Of a DNA stretch of 64,000 bases, positions 21,561 through 33,590 are shown in pieces (position 1 is the stretch's first letter; each line of letters opens with the position of its first letter). A program made the position numbers and the translations under genes. Source of the stretch: Prorocentrum cordatum (lineage: Eukaryota; Sar; Dinophyceae; Prorocentrales; Prorocentraceae); NCBI GenBank assembly GCA_963575745.1, contig CAUYUJ010000148.1, forward strand, positions 433,344 to 497,343, read 5' to 3'. The notes under the pieces are model-generated. The model did not search any database. It saw nothing but the letters and a program-made list of their open reading frames with translations, and had not been told where the DNA came from.

Positions 21561-24180
21561 TGTGGGGGACAATGATATTTTGGCACCTCGGTAGGGGGCG
21601 CCATTCCCACTGTGGCAACACCGCCTGTGCCAATCACTTTTCACAACGCAATCCTCCCGCTCTCAGTGCCGCACTAGGCCGGCCAGCCAGACTGAAGTGA
21701 CCAGCCTTGACTTGGGGATGTGCTGGTGCATGGGGGTTGGGCACACGGCCCGCTACGACACCGCCAGGGCAGGTCAGATGGCCCGCTACACCGCCGCCGC
21801 GAAGCGGATTCTAGTCAGGATGCCCCTCGCGTTTTCAGAATACCGCCAAATCTATATCCAAACCAGCCTTGCAATTAGTTAGTGTACGCTTACATGCCAG
21901 CCTACAACGTCCTGCCATGGAAAACTTGCCTAGGCTAGTCAGTAACGTCTGTGCCAGACCTAACCAGATCCGCTTCAGTTTCACCGTCGTTTGATTATTT
22001 TTGGCACCTGCAATATACTACAATGGGGAACGTGGTTTAAAGGATCCTGGGGTGGATGGGGATACTCTAGCGACCCAGCCTAAGTGTATTATCCGGCGAG
22101 CTTTAGGCAGGCCTGCACTCTTGCTCGTGTGTACTGTTACCTCCTTTCGAATCTTTCCTCGTTATCAGTTGTACTCGTTACTTTTGATTATGTATGTTTG
22201 CACCCTCCCTCGAACCTTGCATTGCCGCGGACTAGGTTACTTCTGCCCTGTCGGGCCACTCCTATGTTCGCTCCTTGTTGCTTTACTTTAAATGCACCCG
22301 TCCGCGGCATCATTTCCTTGCCAACTCCGCCTAAGTCGAAGCCTCTTTTGTCGCCATGATGAACGCATCAAGCTTGGCCCTCATCTTTGCCCAAAATCAA
22401 AATGGAGGACGAGGCGTTGGAAGACGAAAAGTTGGAGGGCTGGAGGAGAAGGAGAAAATGGAGAAGTTGGAGGAGAAGGAGTAATTGAAGGAGGGGTTAG
22501 AGCAGGAGAAAAAGGAGGAGTCGGATGAAGAGCTGGAGGATGAGTTGGAGGAGGAGCACGGCAACGCGTGCGGAGCACGAGCACCCCGTCCTCGCCCTCC
22601 TCGAGTTCTCCGGCGCCTCCTCCTGCTGCTCCGCCTCCCTCCTTCGCCTCATATCCCTCCTCCACCTGTTCATCCCACTCCCCCGGACGGCGAACGCAAT
22701 GACAAGCAGAAGGGCAAGCCCGCCCCTTGCCGCCAGCATCGGTCACGCCGATGCACTTGAGCTTCTCGATGACCCTCGCGCGATGCGGCGTGCTCTTCGC
22801 ACCAGCCAGCAGTGGAAGAAGATGGGCCACAATCTTGCCACTGCCACCCGTACCGGATACTCCCTCGGGCATCTCAGCGGGAATCCAGGCATCACCCTGA
22901 CAACTCCATCTGGACAGCCCTCCCAGGACTCGCTCTTCCATACCACATAGCACTGGTACTTCTGGTGTCCTTGATTCCGCTTCGGGACACCCCCAAAGGG
23001 GGAGAGAGAGCTGATCAACTGGGGCGGAGAGAGCGAGAGCACGGAGGAGGCAAAGGGAGTGATGGGAGGGAGGGAAAGAAGGCCGAAGGGGGAGGATGAT
23101 ACACAGCAGGGAGGAAGGGAGGGAGGGACGGGAGGGAGGCAGCACGCACGCTGGAATGTGTTGGAACCACGTGCAAACTGTCTGGCAGGGCCAGCAATTC
23201 TCCCAGGGCGCCCCCCCTACTACTGCGACGATATCAGAAGGATGATCATTAAGGTCCCCGGGGAGACACAAATGCATGCACACGAATTCCTGGTTTCCAA
23301 TATCAATATGTAGTTCATAGATGGCCCTCTTCCCCGCAGCTTCCCAATTTCCAATACGCATTCTCAAGGAAATCGACGAGAGTTTGGGGCGGTGTACGTT
23401 TGTCCCTCCGGTCAGTCCGGATGCGCGGCCCCTGGACGCCCAGATCGGAGCAGATGTTGGGGAAAAAGCGTGGCCGCGGTCGAGGACTGGGGACCAGGAT
23501 GGGCCGAGAGGCAAGGACGGAAGGATACCTTTGGGAAGTTACTGCTCCTCTTCATCCTCATTATCCTCCTCATTCTCCTCCTCCTCCTCACGAGCCGGCG
23601 GGCGGGGCGCCTGTTGATGTCGTTGCCGCCACCGCGTCTCGAGATCGACCAGACAGGATTGGAAATCTGCGCGTGGCGGGGAGGGGGGGGGGCATCCCCG
23701 GCATGCACACTGCGTGCACGATGAAGGAAGAGAGCTGTCCGATCCTGGTCAGGCCCATCCTGTGCCCAGGACGGGCCTGGGCAGAATCGGTGCATGCGCA
23801 TAGCTCTTTTCGTCCGATATGACATGAGGCAAGATCAGAAGGTTTGGATTGCAAGACGCTTCCCGCTGGTGCGCGCTCGAGTCCTCATAGACTGTGCCAG
23901 AGGGGCACTGGCCACATGCAAAAGAACTGCGTTCACTCTTTTCACCACACCAGCCTGCCCTTTTAATCTGACGAGTGGCTGAGGCAGCCCAGAGGGATAA
24001 TAACACCTGCTAATCAATACACATTTGTAGCGTTTCAATGCCGTCATCCTGGCGTCTATTCAGCCTGGCCCATGCTTGAACGCGCAGCTCCATGTTTAAT
24101 TGTTTAACTGTCGATGCATCCACCCACCCCTCACACACACACCATCGCTCTGCCTTACTCTCTGTTTATGTATATGTTGT
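21561..24180. other. Long spacer, no confident gene
   Basis: A copy of the dispersed CCAGACTGAAGTGACCAGCC word lies at 21,676-21,720. A 377-codon minus ORF (22,381-23,514) crosses a low-complexity segment and shows no domain, so it is not called. CT-rich and GGAG-rich tracts lie at about 22,400-22,560 and 23,040-23,140. A small TCC tract lies at about 23,540-23,590. Confidence 0.45.
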
Positions 24181-24262
24181 TGTTGTTGTTCTCTCTCTCT
24201 CTCTCTCTCCCCCCCTCTCTCTCTCTTTCTGCCTGTCTGTCTCTCTCTCTCTCTCTCCCTCT
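24181..24262. repeat. (CT)n microsatellite
   Basis: TCTCTC run with C7 and TGTCTG interruptions. Confidence 0.95.
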
Positions 24263-24964
24263 GTCCAATTCCACATTCTGGCTCAGGCGACGGCACGGCC
24301 TCGAGCGTCCCCTCCCCGGCGAGGCGCAGCTGCAGGCATGCCGGGGCCCCCTCGGCCCTCGGCTCCTCCCTCGTGAGGGCCGCCGTGCGGGCCGCGGCGT
24401 TGGCTGGGGCGCCTCGGCGCACGATGGGCTGCCACCGCTCGCTCGGCCACCTCCGCCACGCTCTGCGCTGCGCGGAGAAACCGAAGCCAACGGCAGCGAC
24501 CGCGCCAGCTGCTGCCCCTGAAGATCCTCAAAGGGTTCGCGCGACCTGCTGCCCCTAGGGAGAGGGGGGATGTCATGATCAGATTGGGTCAAGGGTGCGC
24601 TCCAAGATTTCCAGAGCATCTAACGGCCCTCGTTTTTATAGCTGGGGTAGAGCATTCGGGAGTGCCAGACATTCTGAAAGCCTTGGAATTTGTGGGAACG
24701 TGTCAGTATCACTGCCTAGTGCCCCTCTGAGCACTGCCCGCCGCCTCTGCCGCGAACGAAGAGCGGCGGCGCCGCCGACGCCGTTGCCTGGCGGCCCGGC
24801 GAGCCGCGGTGGCGCCCCCCCCCCTGCCGGTGCACTGGGCGCTGGCGCTGGTGCGCCGGCGAGCCGCGGTGGCGCCCCCCCCCCACTGCCGGTGCGCTGG
24901 GCGCTGGCGCTGGTGCGGCCCACGACGGCATAGCGGAACACGGGCTGCCCGACGACTCGCGTGC
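24263..24964. other. GC-rich spacer with a short tandem duplication
   Basis: GGCGAGCCGCGGTGGCGCCC followed by CCCCTGCCGGTGCACTGG is duplicated at about 24,798-24,860 and 24,860-24,918, a roughly 62-bp two-copy repeat. No gene recognised. Confidence 0.6.
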
Positions 24965-25125
24965 AGGAGGAGGAGGAGGAGGAGGAGGAGGAGGAGGAGG
25001 AGGAGGAGGAGCAAAAGCAGGAGTAGGAGGAGCAGGATGAGCAGGAGGCGGAAGGAGGAGGGAGGAGGAGAAGGAGGAGGAGGAGTTGGAGGAGGAGGAG
25101 GAGGAGGAGGAGGAGGGGAAGGACG
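24965..25125. repeat. (GGA)n microsatellite
   Basis: Two GGA tracts separated by AGCAAAAGCAGGAG-type sequence. Confidence 0.95.
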
Positions 25126-26500
25126 ACTCGCAGGCTGACGCTGGGCGGCTTGCCACCCCGCCGGCCGCTGTCGTTCCTCCGCCTCGTCTTGGGTGCCTGG
25201 GAAACTCCTGCGGAACACGCACGCGGGCTGGTGCTGCGGCGGCCGCGGTTGGAGGAGCGGACACCGAGGCACGCTCGGCGCTCACCTTAGGTCGGGCATG
25301 TCCTCCTGCAGGCGGACTCTGGAGGAAAATAGAATCATAAAATATTCGAAAATCTTCCCCAGGCTATTTCTTGACTACTTCCTGTAGAAGGACAGGCCCG
25401 ACTGAACGCTGGTCGCGACGCACCTCCCGCGGTCTGGCGCCCTAGGGGCCGACTCTGTGTTTTTTCGAAAGCCCGCCGTCCGAATCGTTCCGCTAGCACT
25501 CGGGCTCGGCGGCGGAGACCGGCGCTGGCGCGGGGGGTGGGCAACGTAACGGCCGGCGACGCTGCGCAAACCCATCCAGGGGGGGGTGGCGCCTACCCCT
25601 CCACGCCCTCCTTGCCAAAGATCTCGCTGTCAGCGCACTCCACCACAAGTTTCCCGGGACTCGCACTCTGCTGGTGGCTGGTGTTCCCGAGCCCTTCTCG
25701 TGAAACTGGACCCCAAGGCCGGTGTCGCCCAATTGGGGCGCATCGGTCTGTGTCTCTCTCTCTCTCTCTCTTTCTCTTTCTCTCTCCAAATCGACTGCGT
25801 CGGTGTCATTTCTCCCTCTGTCCGCGTCCGCCAATTACTTGCTCAGACCCTCCTCAACTCCATCGCGCAAACTGACAAACGATACGCGGCTCTCCTTTTC
25901 CCCTGGTTCGGGATGTAGGAGGACGACGTGGACGACGACGAGAAAAAAGCGACGACAACGAAAAGGGCAAGGTTGAAGTGTAAACGGGCAAGAGGAGGAG
26001 CCGGAGTAGAACTTTTCCCCGATCAAGCTCCTGGGCATGTCGGCGCACGGCCAATAACGCAAATCAAGGCACCCCACATGGGGTCCGAAGCAGTGACTCA
26101 GAAGGTCAGCAAGTCGCGCCTCATCGCGAATACATCGGTGGAGCGGATAGTCAAGGATAGAGAGGGCGCGAGGGCCACTCCCTACTTCTGGTGCTGCGCT
26201 TCTGACCCTGGAGGCAGGCCCAACATATTTTGCGCAACTTCTTCAACTCATGCTGCTGCCCCACACCTCCGGTCGCACGCGTGGGCAAAACTAGCGGCGC
26301 GCGGAACGGCGCTTTCGCCAGAGCCGCGGCTGGCAAAGGCAGCGGGAATGAAGGAGGGGGGCGCGGCTGCGGCAAAACATCGTTTACTGCTCGCGCGTCG
26401 GTTCGAAAGCCCACCTCGCGCTGCGACTTGTTACATTGGGACCAGTCCTTCTTCGAAGGGGCCAGACGCGGCTGAAGGAGCAAAAACCTGGCCATCTAGT
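25126..26500. other. Spacer, no gene recognised
   Basis: Mixed-sequence DNA with a (TC)n run at about 25,753-25,790. Plus-strand ORF 25,928-26,998 is antisense to the RNase H-like frame and is not called. Confidence 0.4.
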
Positions 26501-26506
26501 ACACGT

Positions 26507-27040
26507 TCAATACGGTACGGTTTTCAGCATAAACCCGTCTTTCCGCCTCGGACGGCCGCGGCAGCAGCGCGGTGCTTGACAGAGCATATCGACCCGCAGA
26601 AGCATTGGCCACCACGAGGTCTCATTCGCGAAGCTGCTGGGCGAGGGTCGATGCGCCCAGGCTGTGTAGATGTCGACCTTCGGGCCCCACGTCGGCGAGG
26701 CACGCATCTGGGAGCGGACGCCCGGCTCCACGGGGCTGCCGCCAGTCGAACTGGGCCCCGAAGTCCGAACGCATGGCCAGCACCTGGGCTCCATAACGGC
26801 CAAAACATCCACGTGTGCGGCGACCAGGGAGGTCTGCGGGTAGTGGGAGCCCGCGTGGCCCAAGAGGCTAAAAAACGAATGGCCGCCCGCGGTCAGCTCC
26901 ATGGATGCCCGGCACGCGGCGGGGAATTCGCCGGGGTAGTCCTTCAAGCACGAGCCGTCGGCAAAAGTTTCCTCCGCGAAAACCTGCCGCACCGCTAGGC
27001 AGAAGTCGGCCTGAGAAACGGAAAGGGGCGGTGCCAGACC
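26507..27040 (-). pseudogene. Degenerate RNase H-like segment
   Basis: The frame reads ETFADGSC (compare the TDGS strand 1 of RNase H) near 26,960. It is followed by YPQTSLVAAHVDVLAVMEP, which sits where the QT..AEL..l helix would be, and later by VDIYTAWAHRPSP and TSWWPMLLRVDMLCQA, which align in order with the kAH and GN..AD elements of retroelement RNase H. The catalytic Glu of helix A and the late Asp environment are altered, so it is taken as dead. It lies just downstream of a degenerate RT on the same strand and may be its partner or a separate relic. The call rests on motif order only. Confidence 0.4.
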
Positions 27041-27047
27041 CTCGCGC

Positions 27048-28260
27048 TTAGTGCACAAAGGGACAAAGGCAGGACAGGGCACTGAGCACGTGCCGCGTGC
27101 GCACGGCAGCGTGCCGTAAAGGCCTCAGCGGAAGGTGATCGGCCCATCTCGACACCGGGCGCCTGTGCGCCCGGCAGGATTCCAATTCCTGACTTTTCGT
27201 GCACAGCGTTCGCCACTCATCTGCTCCAGTTTGTGACTCCACCGCTGCAGTCTGGAGAGACGCCCTTTGTCCAGCCAGGCACATTGTGAGCTTCTCCATC
27301 AGATGCCGTGCCTCCACCGTGATGCGCTGAACCCATCTTGCCCACGTCTCGAACTCACTTTCCCGCGCGATAGCACGTCGTCGGCCGAAAAACGCCCTGA
27401 TCATCTGATTTGCGCAGCCTTTCACCCTTGAACCCCGCGCAACTGTCACCACCCAGCTGCCGCAGCCGTAGACTGCAGCTGGCGTTGCGAAAGCGGGATG
27501 GACTTGTCGGTCACTTCCTGCTCGAATGCGCCGGATTTGGTCCATGCTTTCCTGGAGCGGTCGTCGAGCTTAACGTCGTGGGCAAGTGTGAGCGACAAAT
27601 CTCTGCCCAAGTACATAGTGGTTGCAGACGGCGCCGCAACTTAAATTTCCATTCCATTTCCTCCACAAACGTTGTTGTAACATGGCTGCCGTACCCAAGA
27701 CTGTTGTGCTGTATCTTCTCTTGGCCGGATGCAGCTCCAAGCCCATGTTCGCACTCCCCCTGCAGACGTCCGCGCTCATGCGTTTGATTTGCGGCAAAAA
27801 AAACGCCCGACCCAAAATATGCCGTCTGCGACCCGCAAATTCGTCGGCGTGAAGAACTCGTTGTAGCCGAATTGCCTGCCGTACTCTCTCGATTCCCATG
27901 TGATTTCGAGTGAGCATTACGTCTTCAAGAACGCACTTGAAGATAAGTGAGCTGATGGGGTCGCCCGGCTTCGTCCCCGTCCTGGTCTCCAACGCTCTGC
28001 TTGCCACGTCGCACTGGATGCGCGCCCGTTTTCTGCTGTAAAGCTGGGAACAACCGCTCACACAAACAGACGGCACCCCGTGAGCAACCAGCGTATTCCA
28101 GATGTTCGCATGTGATAGTGAACCCAAAACCTTCAATCCATACTGGTAAGTTGGAGTCGCTGCACTTTTCTGCTAGCAGCGTAATGGCAAATAAATCATC
28201 ATCACAACTGAAGCCCCGCCAGAATGTGCAGTGTACAGAAAAGCCATGAAATTCCATAAA
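27048..28260 (-). pseudogene. Degenerate LINE-type reverse transcriptase
   Basis: Read on minus from 28,260. An N-terminal palm part has LLAEKCSDSNLPVWI. After a frame change near 28,130 come HANIWNTLVAHGVP, QLYSRKRARIQCDV and TGTKPGDPISSLIFKCVLED (compare RGtkQGDPiSslLFn). The catalytic YADD box is replaced by LHADEF, followed by MGLELHPAKRR (compare GL.lHP.KT). A further frame change leads to the C-terminal part, with AAVYGCGSWVV (compare LYG.E.W), an AFFGRRR segment and SRWADHL. Order and spacing fit an APE-type LINE ORF2, and the lost aspartate and shifts mark it as dead. Confidence 0.75.
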
Positions 28261-29125
28261 TCCGCAAACAGGTGGAAGTTTCTGCGACGGTCGGGAGTGA
28301 GTTCACCATCCGATGGTTTCAGCCGTCCCGCCTGCAGCGGAGCTGAGAGGGCAACGGTGAAGGCAGGGAGAAAGGCAATCAGCCGGGGCAACGCATGCAC
28401 ATACCACGAATGCCGCGTAACCACGGTGCCGCAACCTACGCCGAGTCCAAACGGCTTGATACTAAAAAGCCTCAAAGAGGCCCCAGCGACACAGGACCTG
28501 ATATGTGACCGACAAACCTACGACGCCCCCCGCATCAATACCTATTTTCTGGTCAATGGCGCGCAAATGAACGCCTTGCCATCATGATGCCATCGTCTAC
28601 TTTTCCAAAGCTGGGGGACCTAGTGAGGGGCCACAACTCGGCCGTTGGATCCTTGTAAACAAATTCAGAATTCTTCTCCCAGCTGAACCGCCGGAGGGAG
28701 AGGCTCGCAGATGCGAAAGGCCTGCACACGCTTGCACATATTTTGTTGGGGGGTCGCCGAACTGGTGGGAGCCGCGAGACACCGGAGGCGAGGCATGGGG
28801 AAGCGCTAGCGAGCGGCACGGTGTACGCCATGCCATCTTGGCCCACAGAAAAGCCAGAACCAACCATTGGCGCCAACACGGATGATAGAAAACGGAGGAG
28901 GAGGAGGACGAGCACCGGGGAGGAAACGGGTGCGAGGCAGGCGCTTTGCGCCTTGAGGAACTGCCGGAGGTCGCTCTCGCCATCCACGGTCAGGATCCGG
29001 GACGACCTCCACCGGTGACGCGCGGCACTCACCCCGTCCCCACACGCACGCATCCAGTATCCCCCCCCTCCTCACAATTGCGCAACTATCGCCCTCCATT
29101 TCCGCTACTTTCCCCGCCCCGCCTT
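28261..29125. other. Spacer upstream of the dead RT
   Basis: No recognisable domain. May hold the eroded 5' part of the RT element (on minus), but no endonuclease motif was found. Confidence 0.35.
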
Positions 29126-29277
29126 CCTGCCCCTCATCCTCCTCCTCCTCCTCCTTCTCCTCCTCCTCCCCTCCTCCTCCTCCCTCCTCCTCCTCCTCCT
29201 CCCCCCCCTCCTCCTCCTCCTCCTCCTCCTCCTCCTCCTCCCCCTCCTCCTCCTCCTCCTCCTCCTCTTCCTCCATC
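29126..29277. repeat. (TCC)n microsatellite
   Basis: About 150 bp of TCC triplets with three C-run interruptions. Confidence 0.95.
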
Positions 29278-29982
29278 CTTTTTCATTGTCAATAACTCTT
29301 CCCTGTCGCAACCCGTAGCCTGTCGGTAGGGCCGTGCCGGAGGCCAACCGCGGGCCGTGCTCGAGGCCAAACACGGCGACAACGCCCGCCGGCCCCGCGT
29401 GCGGCGGCGTTGGACGGCCCAAAGGCGCAGGCGACGCGCGCCCCGCGAGGGCGACGGCGCGGCAGTGGCGGCCGCCGTGGCCGCCCGAGCGCGGGTTCCA
29501 CAGCCTGCCCGGCGACCCGCGGCGGCAGCGGAGGCAGCCGCCGCCAAAGCCCTCTTCGCCAGCAATGCGTGCCGGGCCCACGTGGCGTCCCGAGGGCCCC
29601 CCGAGGCGGCCCGCCTGCGCTGCGGCTGCTGGGCGCCGGCCCGGCAACGACTGGCGAGCAGCCCTTGCGGCGGCTGGGCTCCGGTCCTGCCGCCTCGCGC
29701 CGCCGCCCTGCTGCTAGCGCTGCCGGCCTGGGCGGGCGGCGCGGGAGCCGCGTGGCGCAAGCCGCTGCAGCTGCGGCTCGCGGACCGCCCAAACTCGCCG
29801 GATGACTTCGCTGTTGCAAAATACCCCAGAAACCTCCTCCCGCCTCCCCCTTTTCTCCCCCCCTTTTCTGCCACAAGGTGTTCCGTGGATGGGGGAAACA
29901 AATGTCGGTAAGGCGGGCCGGGCGTTTCGCTTCAAACATCCTCGCCATAAACAGTTTCACGACTGGAGACGGACAAATGGAA

Positions 29983-30015
<33 letters not shown>

Positions 30016-30430
30016 AAACCTGCAAGTGCACATAATCGGGGGCGCTGCAGGCGGGAGCCGTGGCGCAAGATTGTGAACAGTACGTCGCACAGTGGCACTG
30101 GACAAAACAAGTATACTGGAAAACATTCGGGCCACAACGCGATAGTTGTATGTAGGCGCCAGCAGGAGCGGACAAGCCTTGCCCCCTCTGGGCTAACAGA
30201 CGCAAGCACAAGGAGCCACCTGTGCCACTCATTGTCCAAGAGAGCGGCCAAAGATGAGGAACGAAAACCACGAACCGGTGAGCATAGCCATGATCCGAAA
30301 AAATGGCAATGGCTCTGGGCTCGGGAGGGGCACAGCAAGCCAAAAGTACGATTTACCCTGTAAACGTATCAGCCCAGCGGTTGCACAGAGGTTGTGTTAT
30401 ATCCCAACAGGGTGGTCTAAACAACCGCGC
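29278..30430. other. Very GC-rich block, then spacer
   Basis: From 29,330 to 29,780 the DNA is extremely GC-rich and open in most frames on both strands, so the long ORFs are not evidence of a gene. A tetranucleotide GACA tract lies at about 29,978-30,018. No domain recognised. Confidence 0.5.
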
Positions 30431-33430
30431 TTATGAAGTCAATCGAATCATGCTCAAGTCGCGGAACCACTCTCCAACGACTCCCATATTCAAATGCCAG
30501 CAACGCCCACCCACTTTCGACCGCCGCAATTTTTGTTCAGTCAATGACAAGTCCCGTAAATCATCAGACCAGCGTTTCTTTGAAAGGCCAAGGCGTCTGC
30601 GGGCATCACAATGAAAACTGCTGCCCGGACGGATTTCACAATCCACAATACTGCGTGCACCATCCAAGCGTCGTCCTCTGATGCGATCACTGGCGGAGCC
30701 CAAGTCAACTTCTTGTCGTCGAATCGATACCCAGCCATGCATTCTCAACTGCGCAAGTGTGGATTATACTTTTTGGGTTGCTCGCCGAATCCAGTCTGCC
30801 CAAGGCTCGAGCACGTTATCGTCGTCGTGCGGAAACTGATCCTGCGGAGATGGATCATGGACTGCATTGTCGTCGTCCGCAATATCGCTGGAACTTTCAA
30901 CACACTCAAGTTGGATCCCCCGGGTGATCGACTACTGTGGAGTAGCGCCAGGGCGTCTGCAGAATCATGCGTAGCATTTGGCGCTGCACTCTCCGCAATA
31001 TGTGTTCCGTCATTGCCGTCATTGTCCAAACCACGCATTCGTATAAACCGCCATGGTAACTGTCCCATGAAATAATCTTGTCCAGTTGGTGAGAGAGAGA
31101 GAAATGTTTTCCAATAGATTCCTTCTGCTGCACGTGGAACTTCCTCAAACCAACATTTGTTATTTGTTCCAACCCTGCCGGGTGGGAGTCGCGAGCTTGA
31201 AGTTCGCGACCCAAAAACTTGGTGGGCTTGTAGTCCGGCTGTACCCCGATGGAAATACAAATGGCCATCGCATGATTTGAAAGTCGGCCCCGTCGTGATA
31301 TCCGAAGGAAGTTGTGCAGATCTTGGCTGTGTCTGGATGTAGGTGGAGGCCAGCCTTCGCGGCTTCCTCGCTGAGGTCGAGGATCACGCGCGTGACATAT
31401 GTTACACGACCCTACAAACAAAATTATACCGTCGACAAAGCGGAGGTTGGTAAACCATGCGCGGCCCGGGCGGAAATCAACCCCACGTTGCTGATGCCGA
31501 GTCTTTTTGGCCATTCGCATGATGCGATCTTTCACGCAAAGGAGCGAAAGCGACCTCAACTGATCACCCTTTTACACGCCGCCCGCTCCCCGTTGAACGT
31601 TCGGCTCGTCTTATTTGGGCGGACAGACGCCGCTTGTTCATCGTATAGCATTGCCAACAAGTGCGCACATACATACATATATATGTATATATGTATATAT
31701 ATATATATATATATATTTGCAGGCGGCACGCCCTGTCCGGGCACGGCGCGCCATTTGCTATAATGGTGCACGCTGCCAAAAACTGTCGTACAGTCCCTGG
31801 CTAAGATCCAAACTGGTAGCGTCAATTCACCAGTCGTTTTTGTTTTTCTGAATCTGCGCAACTGTGAAAAGATGGTCAGGCGTGATGCACTTGGGGTCAA
31901 AGCCCGCTTAGTATATGCTCTGGTGGCGGTCCGAAATCGTAAGAAGTCTGTAGTATAACAGGCGAGAAAACAGCTTGTACAGCACGGGGGTACTTGCAAT
32001 TGGCCTGTTAGTGTGCGGGATGTGAGGTTCGCCACTTTTCTACAACAGTTTGATCGTAGTAGATTTCCAGCTACATGGCGTTTGGCGTCGCCAGGCAAAT
32101 TAGAGGAACGCGAGATATGCACATACACCGATTCTGGCCAGGCCCATCCTGAACCCAGGATCGGTGCATACGCCGTTTTCTCTTGGCCACGAAAGCATAT
32201 GCACCGATCCTGGGTCAAGGATGGACGTTGTCAGGGTCGGTGCATGTGCATAGCCCTTTTCGCCCGACTACTGCTGTTGTTGAACAGTTCCAGAAGCACT
32301 GGCCGCAAAAAAATCCCACCTGGTTTCGTCGTGTCCGCAACAATGTCCTCGCAGTGGGCCCTGTCAGAACCGGCTCCGTTTCAGAACCAGAGACAGCCAG
32401 GACGGTCACCACATCAGTGGCCGCTATCGATTGACATGTCCTGTCGGTGTCTTGATAGACCTGTTCATGAAAAGTGGCGGACGCATCAACGATGGGTTGT
32501 CTGTCAAACTGTCGTTATCAGCCTGATTCCACAATGTTAGACATGAACTATGTTGCTTGTACGTCGTTGCCCTGCAAATTCTCTTCAGCTCCTTGTGCTG
32601 TGTCAAGATATGGTCAAAGCGAGCTCTTTGTATAGCCTGCATGATGGTCTGAACCTCCTGCTTGATGGTTTTGTTCAGCTGTGTTCGGTTGGTGGTGTCC
32701 GTCGCGGCGGCCGCGCGTCTGTCGCGAAGCAAGTCGGACAGGCTGTCTGTGGTTTGCTGTTGCCTCCAGGTGGTAGTCGCTGTGTTTGCAGGTTGCAGAC
32801 CCCCAGTGATACTTTGAGTCGTACCCTCCGTTCCTCGCGTTTGAACTGGAATCGGAATTCCACTAACAAAACCATCAAATTTGTCAGTCAGGCATTCTTT
32901 ATATCTCGGACCACCATTCGGTCCACACTTGCCCATGGGCTGTCGGATATTTTGTTGTGTTGCGTTGGCGACGCTATTCGTGGTAGCCTTACGGTCATCT
33001 GGACGGCCCTGTGGTCCGATCCCATATCGATGTCCCCGCTGGCCTCACAATCGCAGGTTGCACTCCAAACGCGTTGATTGGCCAAGAAAAACCGAACCTA
33101 TTGTTCAACACCCTGCGGAGATAGGTATGTGTATACATGCTCCGGCCGCATGCGGAAAAACGTGTTCAAGATAAAAAGGCGCAGGCGAATCGCCCATTGG
33201 CTGAGCCACTGGCCTCGTGCACTCATCTCTGGCATGCAGTGTGGGCCGACTGACTTGCGACTATCGTCCAAAGTGGCCCGTCACGCCCGGGCATTGCAAA
33301 CAGGCAAACAGCGCGAAGGATGACCATCAGTTTGTCCAGCGATGCCTCTTTCTGCAAGTTCCCAAGTACGTCGTACATAGTATATTGAACGTGCTGGTCG
33401 GCATACCCTCTGTAATCCCACCTGCCCTCT
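30431..33430 (-). pseudogene. Near full-length but decayed APE-type LINE
   Basis: Domains occur in the expected order on minus. Endonuclease: MYDVLGNLQKEASLDK near 33,380, TRFSACGRSMYTYLSPQGVE near 33,130 and GDIDMGSDHRAV near 32,990 (SDHR is the APE-endonuclease signature). The linker helix before RT runs from about 32,780 to 32,550. RT: LARDCTTVFGSVHH (motif A), LYDEQAASVR near 31,630, FRPGRAWFTNLRF with the catalytic box as VDG instead of ADD near 31,430, and EEAAKAGLHLHPD near 31,340 in another frame. C-terminal part: KFLGRELQ, RRVQRQMLRMIL and, near 30,560, GLSKKRWSDDL. At least two stops in the endonuclease and several frame changes in RT show it is inactive. A (TA)n tract interrupts RT. 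Confidence 0.85.
31668..31722. repeat. (TA)n microsatellite inside the dead RT
   Basis: ATATATGTATATATGTATATA-type run placed between RT motif A (FGSVHH..KW) and LYDEQ. Intact LINEs have only a short linker there, so the tract arose or grew after the element died. Confidence 0.9.
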
Positions 33431-33480
33431 AGGCGTAGGTGGTCTAGGGAGGTTCCTCTTTCATCCATGTTCTTTCCCTT

Positions 33481-33590
33481 GGGGGAGGGGTTTACCCCTC
33501 CCCCCCACACCCTCCCCTGGACCTGGACCTTTCCCCCTCCCCCTCACCCCTTCCCCCTCCCGTTGGGGAGGGCGCGAGGCGTTGGAGCGT
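33481..33590. other. C-rich tract
   Basis: Runs of CCCCTCCCCC on plus next to the LINE 5' end. No gene. Confidence 0.5.

Noticed and set aside
22381-23514. 377-codon minus ORF
   Set aside because: Low-complexity Pro/Ser stretches, no recognisable domain, non-ATG start, and competing ORFs on both strands. GC-rich DNA gives such frames by chance.
25928-26998. 356-codon plus ORF
   Set aside because: Its second half is antisense to an RNase H-like frame with motif order; the plus frame itself shows no domain.
29134-30338. Overlapping ORFs of 130-350 codons on both strands
   Set aside because: Extremely GC-rich DNA open in nearly every frame, with no motif to favour any of them.
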